The notes beneath the pieces were generated by a model, which did no database searches, was not told the DNA's origin, and saw nothing but the letters and a program-made list of their open reading frames with translations. A DNA stretch of 64,000 nt from Symbiodinium natans (lineage: Eukaryota > Sar > Dinophyceae > Suessiales > Symbiodiniaceae). Numbering within the stretch: the stretch's first letter is position 1; each line of letters begins with the position of its first letter. The DNA lies in the NCBI GenBank assembly GCA_905221605.1, contig CAJNDS010002753.1:120001-184000 (forward strand), written 5' to 3'. Of this stretch, positions 50,311-60,553 are shown in pieces. The position numbers were made by a program, and so were the translations under genes.

Positions 50311-51524
50311 ATGAGTCGCAGGTCCGACGAAGCCAAGCCCAAAGACCTGCTTAAGATTGTGCGAGGCAATTTTAATGGGGTAGACAGCAACGATGTCCTC
50401 CTGAGCACAGAAAGCTTTGTGGAGAAGTACGGGGAGTTTCTGGAGGAAGTGCTTGCTGTAACCCCCAGGCCCACAGCAACGTTGTTGAAAGGAGCCATTC
50501 ACTTGGCCTATCCCGGTGTCAGTGGTGAAGAAGTCACTGCACTTGCAAACAAAGTGAATGAGATCTACAAAACGACATTCAGTCGTGCCAGAAATCTCAA
50601 AACAGGAGAGCGACTGACCCCTCTGTGAAGAAGCTTTGTGTTTTCATCCGGAACCAGCTTGGTTTGCCAGAACTCTTGACGTCTGCAGACCATGCTTCGA
50701 GGAAGAGTGTGGCTTCGAGAGGCAGCGACCCTGTCAGCCCCAAGCCAAAGTCCCCTGCTCCGAGGTCACGAAGTCGCAGTAAGAGCGCCCCATCCACACC
50801 GGTGCAGAGGCAGCTGACTCCACACATTTCGCTGAGCTCCGAAGATCGCTTAACTGAGGCATCGAGCTGTGTTGTGCCAACGGCAGGCCCAACAAGCAGC
50901 ATCAAAGCCAAGTACCAGCTTCCTTCGGCCTCGACAAGACCTCAGGTAATTTACCACGCGGATATGTCCAAGCCTGCCCTGGTGAAGATCACCGGGGATT
51001 CTCAAGAGGTGGGACAGATGAGCATGGGCCAGGATGGCTTCTTGGTGGCAAAATTTTCGGATGGCGAAGAGAAGCAGACAGAGATCCCCAATCTGGTTCT
51101 CATGGCCAAGTTGGAATCTCAGGCTGGGCCCAAGAAGGCCCTCAAGAAGCCTGCAGGGGCTAAGGCTAGCCAAAAGAAGCCTGCAGTGGCCAAGTCTGTG
51201 ACAAAGCTTGTTGGCCCAGAGCCTGCCGGCCCAGAGGCTGCCGGCCCAGAGCCTGCTGCACCAGAGCCTGAGGCTGAAGCTGCTGTCTCCTGGCCAGAGG
51301 AGGCGACACTTCGAAAGGAGTACAGGAACAGCAACAACAGCTATTGCTTCCGAGCAATCTGGAAAGATGAAGCGAAGGAGCAGAAGAAGGCGATCCTCAG
51401 CATCCAGGGGCACGAGTGTCCCAAGGATGTGCTCTCAAAGATTTGCGACGAAGCTCTGCAGAAGCTCCGGAACAAGGAGAGCACTGCAGATGTTCGCGCA
51501 TGGATTTATGCACAGATGCCCTGA
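50311..51524 (+). CDS. element gene A, dinoflagellate multi-module protein of unknown function
   Basis: The ATG at 50311 opens MSRRSDEAKPKDLLKIVRGN and stays open to a TGA at 50626. The downstream frame (ATDPSVKKLCVFIRNQLGLP onward) is offset by one and runs to TGA at 51522. The shift falls at about 50590-50625 and may be a frameshift or a short unrecognised intron. The second part has a Ser/Arg/Pro-rich linker, a segment around VIYHADMSKPALVKITGDSQ, a GPEPAGPEAAGPEPA repeat and a C-terminal module (YRNSNNSYCFRAIWKDEAKE ... KESTADVRAWIYAQM). I recall the C-terminal pattern from many Symbiodinium proteins, but no function is known to me. Its place inside the TIRs suggests an element-encoded accessory protein. 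Confidence 0.6.
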
Positions 51525-52349
51525 GCACTCCTTGTTTAGGCACACCGAGGCCTAAAGCGAGTTTTTCCATTGAAAATTTCGGCACGCTAAGCATGCAACT
51601 TCTGGATTGTTGCCTTCGACAAGAGGCAGCAGACACACCTAGCCCATTTGCAAGAGTGGCCACAAAGTCAGTCTTCTTTCTGAAGTTTCTTGCTCTGCCT
51701 GTGCACATGTTTGAGCTTGACAGGGATTGCTGCAGCCATTTACTGCTTTGTGCAACATGGAGGCATGTTTTTTTCTTTGCCGAGAAGCTCCTGTTTTTTT
51801 ATGTTTTCAGGAGCAGAAAGTAACCATTTCTGTGTGTCCTGTCTATAGACATTTTGACAGCGATGCCATGGGACCAGCGAGGTGCCCAGAAGATGGAAGT
51901 GCTCATGTTTCGTGTTGTAGGTGACGACCTTCTTGCATGTGTAGTTGCAGTGCAAAGATCGACATGCTTCAAAAAAATCACTAAACCCTTGAAGCCCTAA
52001 ACCCCTGAACCCTAGACCCCTAGACCCCTAAACCCTAAACCCTATATGTATATGTTATGTGTATATTACATATGGATATATATGTGTATATATATATACA
52101 TAAACGTGCCGAGGTGGTGACCCTCCTGGCAGCTTCATGGGAGCTCGGTCCATGCAGAAGGACCGGTCTCGTTTGCAGCAGGTTTGGTGCATGTTCGTTT
52201 TTGCAGTGCGCCTCTCTTTTTTCGGGTAGCTTGCCAGCTCCTGTGCAGCAGTTTTGACGCCTTGCAGTTTTGGGGCATGTTCTTTTTTGCAGTGGATGCC
52301 TCTCGAGCCCAGAGCTTTGTCTAGAGGGTTTGAGCTGTGCATATAGGAT
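51525..52349. other. spacer between element genes A and B
   Basis: Frames of 60-130 codons occur on both strands but none looks like protein. It contains a short CCCTAAA-type patch at 51981-52042 and a (TA)n-rich patch at 52043-52100. A poly-T-rich stretch (tttttttctttgcc) lies at about 51769. I see no gene. Confidence 0.5.
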
Positions 52350-53536
52350 GTCTGCCATGGCATCGGTCGATCAAGGCCCTCCTACGGGCGACGGGGGCAA
52401 AGGCCCTCCAAGGGACGACAAGGGCAAATTTGGCCCTTCAAGGGGCGACGAGCCCGAGCCTGAAGATGAGTCGGGTGATGAGAGCTCAGAGACCCAGGAC
52501 CCAGTGGTGGATCCAAAGACAGGGGCCCATGTGCATGCCTTCAGGGATTGCGACTATTGCGAGACGAAGAGTTACCTCCGAAAAGGAGGGTGTGCAAACC
52601 CCACATGTGTGGCTTGCATTGAATATTTTCGGGAGGTCTTCGGGTCTCCCAGCTAGGGTGTTTTTTAACTTTTGAAAATGATAATTTAACTTGAGCAAGC
52701 AGCAAAGGTCACCTTCTATGCTACCAAGAGGAACTGGGAGTATTGGAAGCGAGGCACTTCGGGCAACAAGAGCTGGACTGGCCAGGGAGAGCAGTACAAG
52801 CACATGCTCACCAGGGTAAAAGCATATCAGAAGAAGCAGAAGAAGGACAAGGCCCCGGTCAAGAAGAAGATCAAGAAGAGCAAGGGCCAGATGAGGCGAA
52901 TTCGGGGCTTGGAGCGAGGGTACAGCAGCACCACGGTGACTTAGCTGTTTTCAGGAGTGTATTTTCGTGCACTCCTGATTTTTTGGTTTTGTTTTAAGCA
53001 ACTCAGGTGGCTCGGTATGAGCGGAAGTGGCCAGGGGGCGACTTGCAACCCTCGATCCCACTGCCCAGGGCTTTCCAGCAACCGAAAGTTCCTATGGTTC
53101 GAGTGGACCCAGTGGCTTTGGGAATGGGACTATGCAAGAGAAAGCGAGAGGAGCCCAAGCCCCAGCCCAAGCCCCGGCCGGCGCCAGCCCAAGCCCCGTC
53201 GATCGTGATATCTTTCAGGGAGGGCAGAGCAGTGGAGCTGCAGGGTCTGGAGGTACCTGGTTTGCCACATAAAATTTTTTTATACATACAGTCGGCTGTT
53301 TTGTTTTGCTTTAAGAGTCTTTTACACGCAGCCAAGATGTGATGGCTGGCCTGATGCCCTTATTGGCCAGCTTGGGGAGTCAGCTTGCTGCTGCTCAGGG
53401 TGGGATGCCGAGTCACCCGATGCCAGTGCCCGGTGTGGATCCACCTCAAGCACCTGTGGTGGAGCTCTTGGAGGATGAGGACAAGGAGGCTGAGGGTGAG
53501 AAGAGGGGTCAGAAGAGAAAGGGTCCCGAGCAGTAG
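52350..53536 (+). CDS. element gene B, four-exon Cys-motif protein of unknown function
   Basis: Exon 1 (52350-52635): MSAMASVDQGPPTGDGGKGP, an acidic linker, then a Cys-rich motif CDYCETKSYLRKGGC followed by NPTCVACIEYFREV. Exon 2 (52696-52935): QAAKVTFYATKRNWEYWKRG then a Lys-rich tail. Exon 3 (53007-53252): ARYERKWPGGDLQPSIPLPR and a Pro/Lys-rich tail. Exon 4 (about 53332-53536): MAGLMPLLASLGSQLAAAQG, an acidic stretch and GQKRKGPEQ, stop TAG. Introns are 54-80 nt with GT...AG ends. The exon 3-4 junction phase is unresolved. The spacing C-x2-C-x8-C-x4-C-x2-C could bind zinc, but it is not a retroviral knuckle. Function unknown. Confidence 0.55.
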
Positions 53537-53799
53537 CTTGCAACTGCGCGCAGTGGAGGGCATCTTCCTGGAAAAAGGTTTCCAGTGTGGTGCATGCTTA
53601 GCAGCAAGTGCAGGATCAGCTTCAGCATAACTCCGAAGGGTTGCAAGTGTTTCATGTGCTGCAGCTGCTTCTTGCAGGATCTGGATTTTGGAGATCGAAG
53701 GGCCTGCCGAGGAGGCCACGGGTTGTGTTTCAGGAGTTGCCTCCTGTTTTTGTTTGTTCCAGGAGCTAGCAGTTCGAGCTCCTGCATTTTATTTAGGGG

Positions 53800-55900
53800 A
53801 AGTATATATATATATATGTGTAATATTATATGATATTATATTATCTTACATTTAATAATATTATGTGATACTACATTATATATATATATATATACATATA
53901 TTTTTTATATCTATTTGCATATGTTTGTGTATACTGAAACACATGTGTATATATATATATATAATATGATGCATGTACATCTAAGTAAACCCTAGCCCCG
54001 AACCCTAGACCCTCCACCCTGAAACCTAAACCTTCCACCCTAAACCCTAAAAAACCCATACACAAACAAACAGAAAACAAAAAAAACGCCAAAATCAAGT
54101 TTGACAACTAGGGTGTAGTGAATTTTTGGGGTTTAGGATGCTTCAAAACGATAAAAACGCTAAAATAGCAACAAAAACATTGGGAAAACCTATACACGAA
54201 CAAGTAGAAAACCCTAAACCCCAAACCTCCATGCTAAACCTAAACCCATAAACCCTAAACTTAAAACAGAGGTGCAGTATTTGAAACTATACAACAAGTA
54301 ACTGCATAGAATGTATGTCGATATACATATGCATACATATATATATATAGATATAATATACAAACATTTAAATGCAAGTAAACCCTAAACCCTGAACCCT
54401 AGACCCTAAACCCTAAACCTTGCACCCTAACCCCTAAACCCATCGACCCCAAAACTTAAACAGATGTACAGTATAGATTTTCTATATGTATAATGCATTG
54501 TGCTATATACACATAGACAAAGCAGAGACACATACACATATGCATGTAGTTTTGTAGCACGTTAAATCTATACTGCATACCTATTCAGGTTTCGGGGTTT
54601 ATTGGTTCAGGGTTTAGGGGCCAGGGGTTTACATCTTTACTTGGGTTTAGCCTTAGGGCTTTGCCTTCATGTTCATCATTGATTTGTTTGAACAAGAGAA
54701 AGAAAAATTTTAACGCGTTAAAAATTTTAACTGTTAAAAAACTTCCCTCCTCTTAAACACCATTTGTTAAAATTTTTAACCGTTAAAAATTTTAACGTGT
54801 TAAAAAATTTTCGTTTTGTTCTCGCCCCTACAAAAACTCATAAAAGTTCAATCATAAACTGAAATGGTGCATTATATTTCTAGTCAAACACATGCATTAG
54901 ATGGGAAAGACACCGTTCTCCTGACCCACCGAGAGTCCAGGAGGTCTGGCGACCTCCTGTTATATTTTTCTGATATGTATAGATATAGATGTATATATAC
55001 ACATTAAAGTGTGCGATTTTCTAAATACATATTATTGTTTCATGGGTTTCATAGATGTGCATAAATTATATTTATACAGAAACTTTTATGTAGTTGTGAA
55101 CCTTTGCATATATGTATACATACGTATAAACCGTGTGTTTTTTACATTTGTTGTTTATGTATATATATATATATATTTACTTATTTATTTAATTATTTAT
55201 TTAATTACTTACTTATTTATGTGTATCTTTTTTCAATATGTCTGCAGACATAATAATTAATGGCTCTCTCTAGATATATATATATACATATGTGTGTATC
55301 TATATGTATATATACACATACTTGTACAGATGCATACTGATGGCAACATATGTGATTGCTTGGCGCGCTTCGCAGGTCCCACCCCCCACAACCTTAACCC
55401 TAGACCCTAAACCCTAATGTCGAGAAGCTCGCGAAAAGACCATTACTAAACAGTATATATATATATATATATATTAGAATATATATATATATATATGTAT
55501 ACACACATAAATACATTAATTAGTGAAGAAATGAATAAAAGAATAAATAAATATAGAATATATATATATATATGTATATACACATGAGTATGTATATATA
55601 TATATATGTTTATTTAGTTGTTTATTTATATTTATATTTATATGTATATTTATATGTGTACATATCATACGTGTTTAAGACATATGTATATATGCATATA
55701 TATGTATGTATATATGTTTTCTTTATATCACATATATATATATATGCATATATCATGCACAAAGATATGTACATATGTATATATATACATACATCAACCT
55801 AGAGGCACCCCTAAACCTGAACCCTAAACCCTCGTGGAGGGGGTGCCTGGGGCAGCTCGGAGGGGTTTAAGGTTTAGGGTTTTCCTTCTCGCCGCTTATA
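53800..55900. repeat. AT-rich stretch with (TA)n, palindromes and decayed CCCTAAA
   Basis: (TA)n and TATG runs, a foldback at about 54710-54815 (ttttaacgcgttaaaaattt / aaaattttaacgtgttaaaa), (ATTT)n at 55180-55215, and scattered CCCTAAA patches. Composition is unlike the flanking GC-rich genes and there is no credible ORF. Likely an insertion inside the CACTA-like element. Confidence 0.6.
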
Positions 55901-56106
55901 TAAGGTTTAGGGTTTAGGGTTTTTCTGTCTTGCCTACCTGTCGGGGGTAGGGTTTAGGGTTTAGGGTATGGGGTTTCGTTTTGTAGGGTCTCTCTCTGTT
56001 TGGGGTTTAGGGTTGAGGGTTTCTTCAGTTTTTTTTTTTGGCTGCTGCTGCTCGAGATCTGTGCCAGCAATCCAGTTTTCAGTCCCGGGCTACAGCTAGA
56101 TAGGAA

Positions 56107-57210
56107 ATGTCCCCCAAGAACAAGGGCGAGAATGGAGGAAAGCCAGCAAAGGTCCAGGCCATTGCTGTTCCGGAGGATAGCAGTGAAATCCGGGGCAGCA
56201 TCAGCAGGATGCTGGGTTTCCTGAAGTACCGAGCCGACCCGGAGAAGAATAAGAAGGGCGAAGGGCGAGAGGAAGCTGTCCAGGCCCTGGAGGCACTTCT
56301 TCTTTAGAATGTTGCTCTTTGCGTGCATTTTAAGTTGCTGATACCCACATTGAAGCCTGCAGGCCTACAAGAAGATCCAAGACAAGGATCAAAGGGACTT
56401 CTTGAGCAACTACCACAAGTTCGGCATTAAGAACCTCCAGTGGTTGGCCTCCTTTTCGGTTACCAGCACTCGTGCAGAGACTGAGGAGGATCAGACCAAC
56501 AAGGGGATGATGACGATGCCATCAGGCACAATTTGATTTTTTTACATAGCTAGGCCTTCTTTGATTTTGTGATTTCACAACATGATCCACTGAGGGCTCG
56601 AATCTTTCAGATGAATGGCCTTCAGGTCTCGGACGTTTCGGAGCCAAGGCGACAGGAGGTCCTCGAGGCACTCCTGAAGGAGAGCGAGGATTTCTACAAG
56701 CACACAAGGTGCCAGCAAGTCCATGCCACCATTCCGGAGCTCAGCCGATATTTCTATCGGTCCATGCTTGAAAGCAAGGACAGTGTGAAGCTGGAGGATA
56801 CCACGAGCTTCAGCTTCGATGCCCAGCTCACTGGTGCCCAGTTCAAGGCCCTCAAAGACTCGAACACGGTGGAGATCAAGGTTGAGTTCCCACTGAAAGC
56901 CGAGCTGAAGAATCTCCTGAAGACAGCCCAGTCAGCTGTGAAGAAGCTGGAGGCCAAGAAGAGCGAGCTTGATGGGCTGGTGTTCCAGGTCGAGGCAGAC
57001 AACAAGCTCAAGTCCAAGAAGAAGGACCTTGTCCAGCCCGTGGCTGAGCTCGAAGCATTCGTCAAGGACCTCAAGAAGGTGGTGGTCCTTCTGCAGCAGA
57101 AGGCCGACGGTATGGACGAGAAGCAGTGTGGCAAGGAGATAGAGAACCTGAAGCTTTTCGTGGAGAGTGCTTCTGAGCACCTTGACCAGGCCACCGCCCT
57201 AACGAAAAGG
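56107..57210 (+). CDS. element gene C, coiled-coil protein of a dinoflagellate-type family
   Basis: Exon 1 (56107-56292) starts MSPKNKGENGGKPAKVQAIA and ends ...EAVQALE. A GC donor (GCACTTC) and the acceptor agcctgcag give a 70-nt intron in phase 0. Exon 2 (56363-56525) reads AYKKIQDKDQRDFLSNYHKF then GIKNLQWLASFSVTSTRAET; its donor may be GC (GCACAATT). Exon 3 (acceptor somewhere at 56590-56610, ending at GTAAGG) holds RIFQMNGLQVSDV, a segment with SRYFYRSMLE, and a long K/E/L-rich region predicted as coiled coil (LKNLLKTAQSAVKKLEAKKS and beyond). I recall the ...LNGM... and SKYF-type motifs from Symbiodinium proteins of unknown function. If GTAAGG at 57211 is a donor, more exons follow, possibly gene D; otherwise TAG closes the frame at 57229. 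Confidence 0.6.
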
Positions 57211-57655
57211 GTAAGGGGCTGGGTGAGCTAGGCTTCGGGAGTGGTGCACTCCTGTGTTTGGGATCCACGAAGAAGGCTGTTTTGGGCCTTTGTGCAAACT
57301 TGGGCCAAGCCAAGGATCCTGAGATGCATCGCAACTGTCATGCTCACAGAAGCTTCGTTTGGATAGCTGGCGCCAGAGTCAAAAAAACAGACATGCTTTT
57401 TTTGCAGACCATTGCAAGCTTCTGGCCGATGCAGCTTGCCCATATGCCACTTGCTGCTGCTGTTCTTGTTGACACACTCCCCTTTGTTGACAGCATATGT
57501 GCTCGCAGCTTTGGGCTATGGCAGGGTTCTGCATGCATGCTCTGAGCAGCCGTGTATAAGCCTGAGGCTCCGGACTCTAGGATGGGCAGCCTGAGTTTTG
57601 CTAAGTACTGTTCAGCCTGAGTTTTGCTAAGTTTTTTTCCGCCTGATTGTCTGCC
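57211..57655. other. intron or spacer between genes C and D
   Basis: Starts with a GTAAGG donor. Contains a strong internal acceptor (gctttttttgcag at about 57400) followed by an open frame (TIASFWPMQLAHMPLAAAVL onward) ending at 57545. It may hold an extra exon; otherwise I see nothing. Confidence 0.35.
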
Positions 57656-59315
57656 ATGCTGTCCAAGAACAAGAGAGGCTACCTGCAGGACAAAGTTCCT
57701 TTTGCAAAGAGATTCCGGAAGAATCTTGGCGATGCTTTCTTGGGGGGGCAGCTGACTGGCAAAAGAACTGCTTCCTTGTTTCAGGATGCTGAGGCAGCCC
57801 GACGACCTGGCAAGGATTGGCGGCCACAATGCCAACAGATCCCTGAAAAGAAAATTGCTCAGGGAGAGCCACTGGCCCAAGCTGTATTGGGCCGACATCA
57901 CTGTCTTCAACAATAAGAAGCAACAGGAGGAGAAGGCCAGCATCCCTTTCCTCCTGCCCCATGAGATTTTGCTTAAGCTGTTTGAGTTTGGTGACCCAGC
58001 ATTTATTTTGGGGCAAGCAGTGTCCAGGGAAGATCACTGCATCAGGGCAGCACATGCTGCAGCCTGCCAGCCTCCACAGGATCCCGAAAGCAATTTTCCA
58101 CTAAGCCTGTGGAGTGATGGAGTTCCATGCAATTGGGATCGCAGTGAGACCCTCGACATCGTGGCACTTGCCATGCCATCCGTGCCAGGCTACCGTTTTC
58201 CGATCTGTGCAATCAAGAAAAGCTTCCAAGTGAAGCAGGTAACACTGCATGAGATGATGGCAGTGATTGCTTGGTCATTCCGAGCCTTGGCCTTGGGGAA
58301 AGCCCCCAGTACTCGACATGACAACAGCCCCTTCCTTCCTCACAAGGAAAAGTTTCGACAGAGACTTTCTGGAAGTGACCTCCCAACAGCTCTGCTCACT
58401 CAGTTTAGGGGCGATTGGAAGATGATGAAGGACTTGCTGGGTTTGCCTGCCCACAATGAAAAGGCTGGAATCTGCTTCAAGTGCCCCGCCAAGCCAGAAG
58501 ACGTTGGCCAGGTGCACTCCACTGCCAGCTGGAGACAAGCATTTTTTTCACAATGGTCATTTATGGAGCGATTTTTTCGGGAGGCTCGGCCAATTTCTCC
58601 CGTTTGGGCCTTTCCAGGCTTCACTTTGTCTGTGGTGAGGCTTGATTGGCTGCACATAGTCGACTTGGGCATAGCCGCCGATACTTGTGGGAACATTCTG
58701 TGGCAACTCCAGGAAAAGATGGAAGGAGACAACATCAAAGACAGGCTGGCCACATTGTTTTTGCTCATTCGTGCTGCCTATAAAAGGCATGGTGTCGACC
58801 AGGATACGCTAGCGACTTTGACCCAGACCATGATTCGAAAAGATGCTTCTAGCCCCCCAAAGCTGAAGGCTAAAGGAGCTGAGGTTCGAAGACTTGTCCC
58901 CATTTTGGCAGAGCTGTGTCATCAACATCTGGACAGCAGTGTTCCGGTCGAGGAGGCCACCATAGCTGTAATCCACTGGCTCCTGGAGGCTTACAATGCA
59001 CTGAACATTGAGCCCTACATGCCCTATTTGCTGGAGGATGCTGCTAAGAAGTTTGCCCTGCAGTATGTTGCCTTGAAAGATTTTCTTGCAGATGGCATCC
59101 ATTGGCGGCCCAAGCCGAAGCTTCACATGTTCATGCATTTGGCTGCTTCAGACACCAATCCTAAGGAACTTTGGTGTTACAGAGATGAGGACTTTGGAGG
59201 GGCAGCTGCAGCTATGGTTCGGGCAAAGGGTGGCTGGAACACCCCCAAGAGCTCTTCGGAGCAGGTCTTGGACAAGTTTCGAGCAAAGAACTCTCTGCCC
59301 GTGCTGACCTCGTGA
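57656..59315 (+). CDS. element gene D, DDE-type transposase (CACTA/CMC-like), frameshifted
   Basis: The ATG at 57656 opens MLSKNKRGYLQDKVPFAKRF ... ASLFQDAEA. At about 57800-57805 a one-base shift moves the reading into a second frame (PDDLARIGGHNANRSLKRKL onward), which runs 500 codons to TGA. Numbering from the Met at 57786: D111 in LWSDGVPC, C230/C233 (CFKC), D287 and H290 in VRLDWLHIVDLG, a PKLHMFMHL segment near 446, and E468 in CYRDEDFGG. This D...CxxC...DWxH...E order matches the second transposase-like gene here (62683-60554) and, by family knowledge, RNase H-like DDE enzymes of the CACTA group. Assignment rests on motifs and on the CACTA-type ends. If the shift is real, the protein is broken. 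Confidence 0.65.
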
Positions 59316-59419
59316 CCAAAGGCTTGATCGAGTGTGCATGTCCTGTTGCATATTTCGGTGCCTTCTCTATATATTTTTCAGGAGAGTATAGCTGCAGATT
59401 TGCTATCTCCTGCTGTTTA

Positions 59420-59629
59420 TGGAAGGCTTAAATAAGGATGGTTTTTAGAATGCTTATTTAAGGCTGGCAGCCTTAAACAAGCATTAGGTTTAAGGCTTCT
59501 GAGTCTTAAATAAAGAGTCTGAACTCTTATTTAAGGTTGTTGCTCCTAAATCGCACTATGATATAAGACGTCTGACGTCTAGAAACCATGGCTGCCTTAT
59601 TTAAGAGCAATTGGAGCTTCAGGGTAGTG
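59420..59629 (+). repeat. right subterminal and terminal repeats of the CACTA-like element
   Basis: Five TTATTTAAGG/CCTTAAATAA-type motifs in both orientations, then the TIR (gagcaattggagcttcaggg) and terminal TAGTG (CACTA reversed). Telomere-like tcaagggtttaggg follows at once. Confidence 0.8.
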
Positions 59630-59729
59630 TCAAGGGTTTAGGGTTTCAGGTGTCGGGTGTGGAATTTGTGAACCTGCACGGGAGTGCAGGCTGCTCCGGG
59701 CAGGGCGAGGCTCAGGCGGCGTAGCGTGT

Positions 59730-60134
59730 GTGTTCCTAGCCTGGAGGGTTCGCATGTCGTCATCTCACGGAGCGAAGCCGAAAGCAGGCCTTGCCAGAGG
59801 CCCCATGGCGGCAACGCAGCTTTCTGCGCCTGCAGTACGTGCAGGGCAGGTGACGGGGCCGAAGAAGCGGAAATCGCTTGCATTGCAGACCGCCTCAAAC
59901 CGATCCAGCATTGTCATCGAAGCCTTCTATTATGGAGGTGATGGGGCTCTGGTTCATGACTCCATGGAGCCGGCGGAGGCTGTCTATGCATTGCACATCT
60001 TGCATAGTGGGCGGCCATCGGTGACGTACCAGATGAAGAATACGCTCGAGCAGTTCTTAGCAACGGACGCTGCGCCGGCCTTTGGGCGCTCGGTCGAAAG
60101 TCTCGACGCCTGGCTGAAAGCGCGGAAAATGTAG
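59730..60134 (+). CDS. compact ORF or terminal exon, unknown, with NLS-like motif
   Basis: 134 codons from 59730; a start at 59754 (MSSSHGAKPKAGLARGPMAA) is more natural, and gttcctag at 59729-59736 could be an acceptor. Contains PKKRKSL, resembling a nuclear localisation signal, then SSIVIEAFYYGGDGALVHDS, EAVYALHILHSGRPSVTYQM and a C-terminus SLDAWLKARKM. No recognised family. It lies just outside the CACTA-like element and may belong to the split gene(s) to the left. A coding-like piece (VSGVEFVNLHGSAGCSGQGE) lies at 59648-59722 after gggtttcag. Confidence 0.5.
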   Translation: MFLAWRVRMSSSHGAKPKAGLARGPMAATQLSAPAVRAGQVTGPKKRKSLALQTASNRSSIVIEAFYYGGDGALVHDSMEPAEAVYALHILHSGRPSVTYQMKNTLEQFLATDAAPAFGRSVESLDAWLKARKM

Positions 60135-60553
60135 CGGGATATGTAGGGTTCGGGGTTCAGGGTCTGGGGTTCGTAAGGACCTAGGGTTAGGTCGGAGGGT
60201 TCCGGGTAGGTCGGTGCTTGCGGCGTTTCGTTAGGCCGACATCGCGCAGATGGTTCTGCGCCTCGGCAGGCAGGCTCCGTACTTCGAGGCTCATGGGCTT
60301 GCTAAGTAGTTGCAAGACTTAATAATCACTTGGGGTAGGTATTAAGTGAAGTTAGCGTGGATAGCTTAAGTGTCCTAAGTAGAGTTATGCTAGAGGATTT
60401 AGCAGACTTAGGTAAGTAGAGTTCATGTACTTAGCAAAGCAGAGTTTGGAGTCGACATTTGTATGCACATGTTGTTGCATGCAGGCACTGCGTCATATAT
60501 ACAGCCATGCTATACACCCCGCCCCCCCGTCGTCCCTTCGTTTCACGTCTGTT
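60135..60553. other. spacer with CTAAGTAG-type repeats
   Basis: Between the convergent genes. [CG][CG]TAAGTAG-like motifs occur near 60302, 60371 and 60408, along with gacttaataatcacttgg and ttaagtg. These resemble subterminal repeats of a second element, but I could not find its end. Confidence 0.45.

Larger units (their letters stand above)
49972..59629 (+). mobile_element. CACTA-like DNA transposon carrying four genes
   Basis: The block is bounded by inverted repeats: taccctgaagctccaattgc plus five further perfect bases at 49975-49999, and the complement at 59601-59625. Read inward from outside, the right end starts CACTA; the left end has drifted (TCTTA). Subterminal TTATTTAAGG/CCTTAAATAA motifs recur at the left (49996, 50010, 50047, 50070) and right (59428, 59452, 59510, 59527, 59596), as is typical of CACTA elements. 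Between the ends lie genes A, B, C and the DDE-type gene D, all on the + strand. An AT-rich stretch at 53.8-55.9 kb seems to be a later insertion. I found no clear 3-bp target duplication. Confidence 0.75.

Noticed and set aside
50850-51413. 187-residue minus-strand ORF
   Set aside because: Shadow of gene A, whose + frame has the better composition and module structure.
56754-57194. 146-residue minus-strand Ser/Phe-rich ORF
   Set aside because: Antisense of the Lys/Glu-rich coiled coil of gene C.
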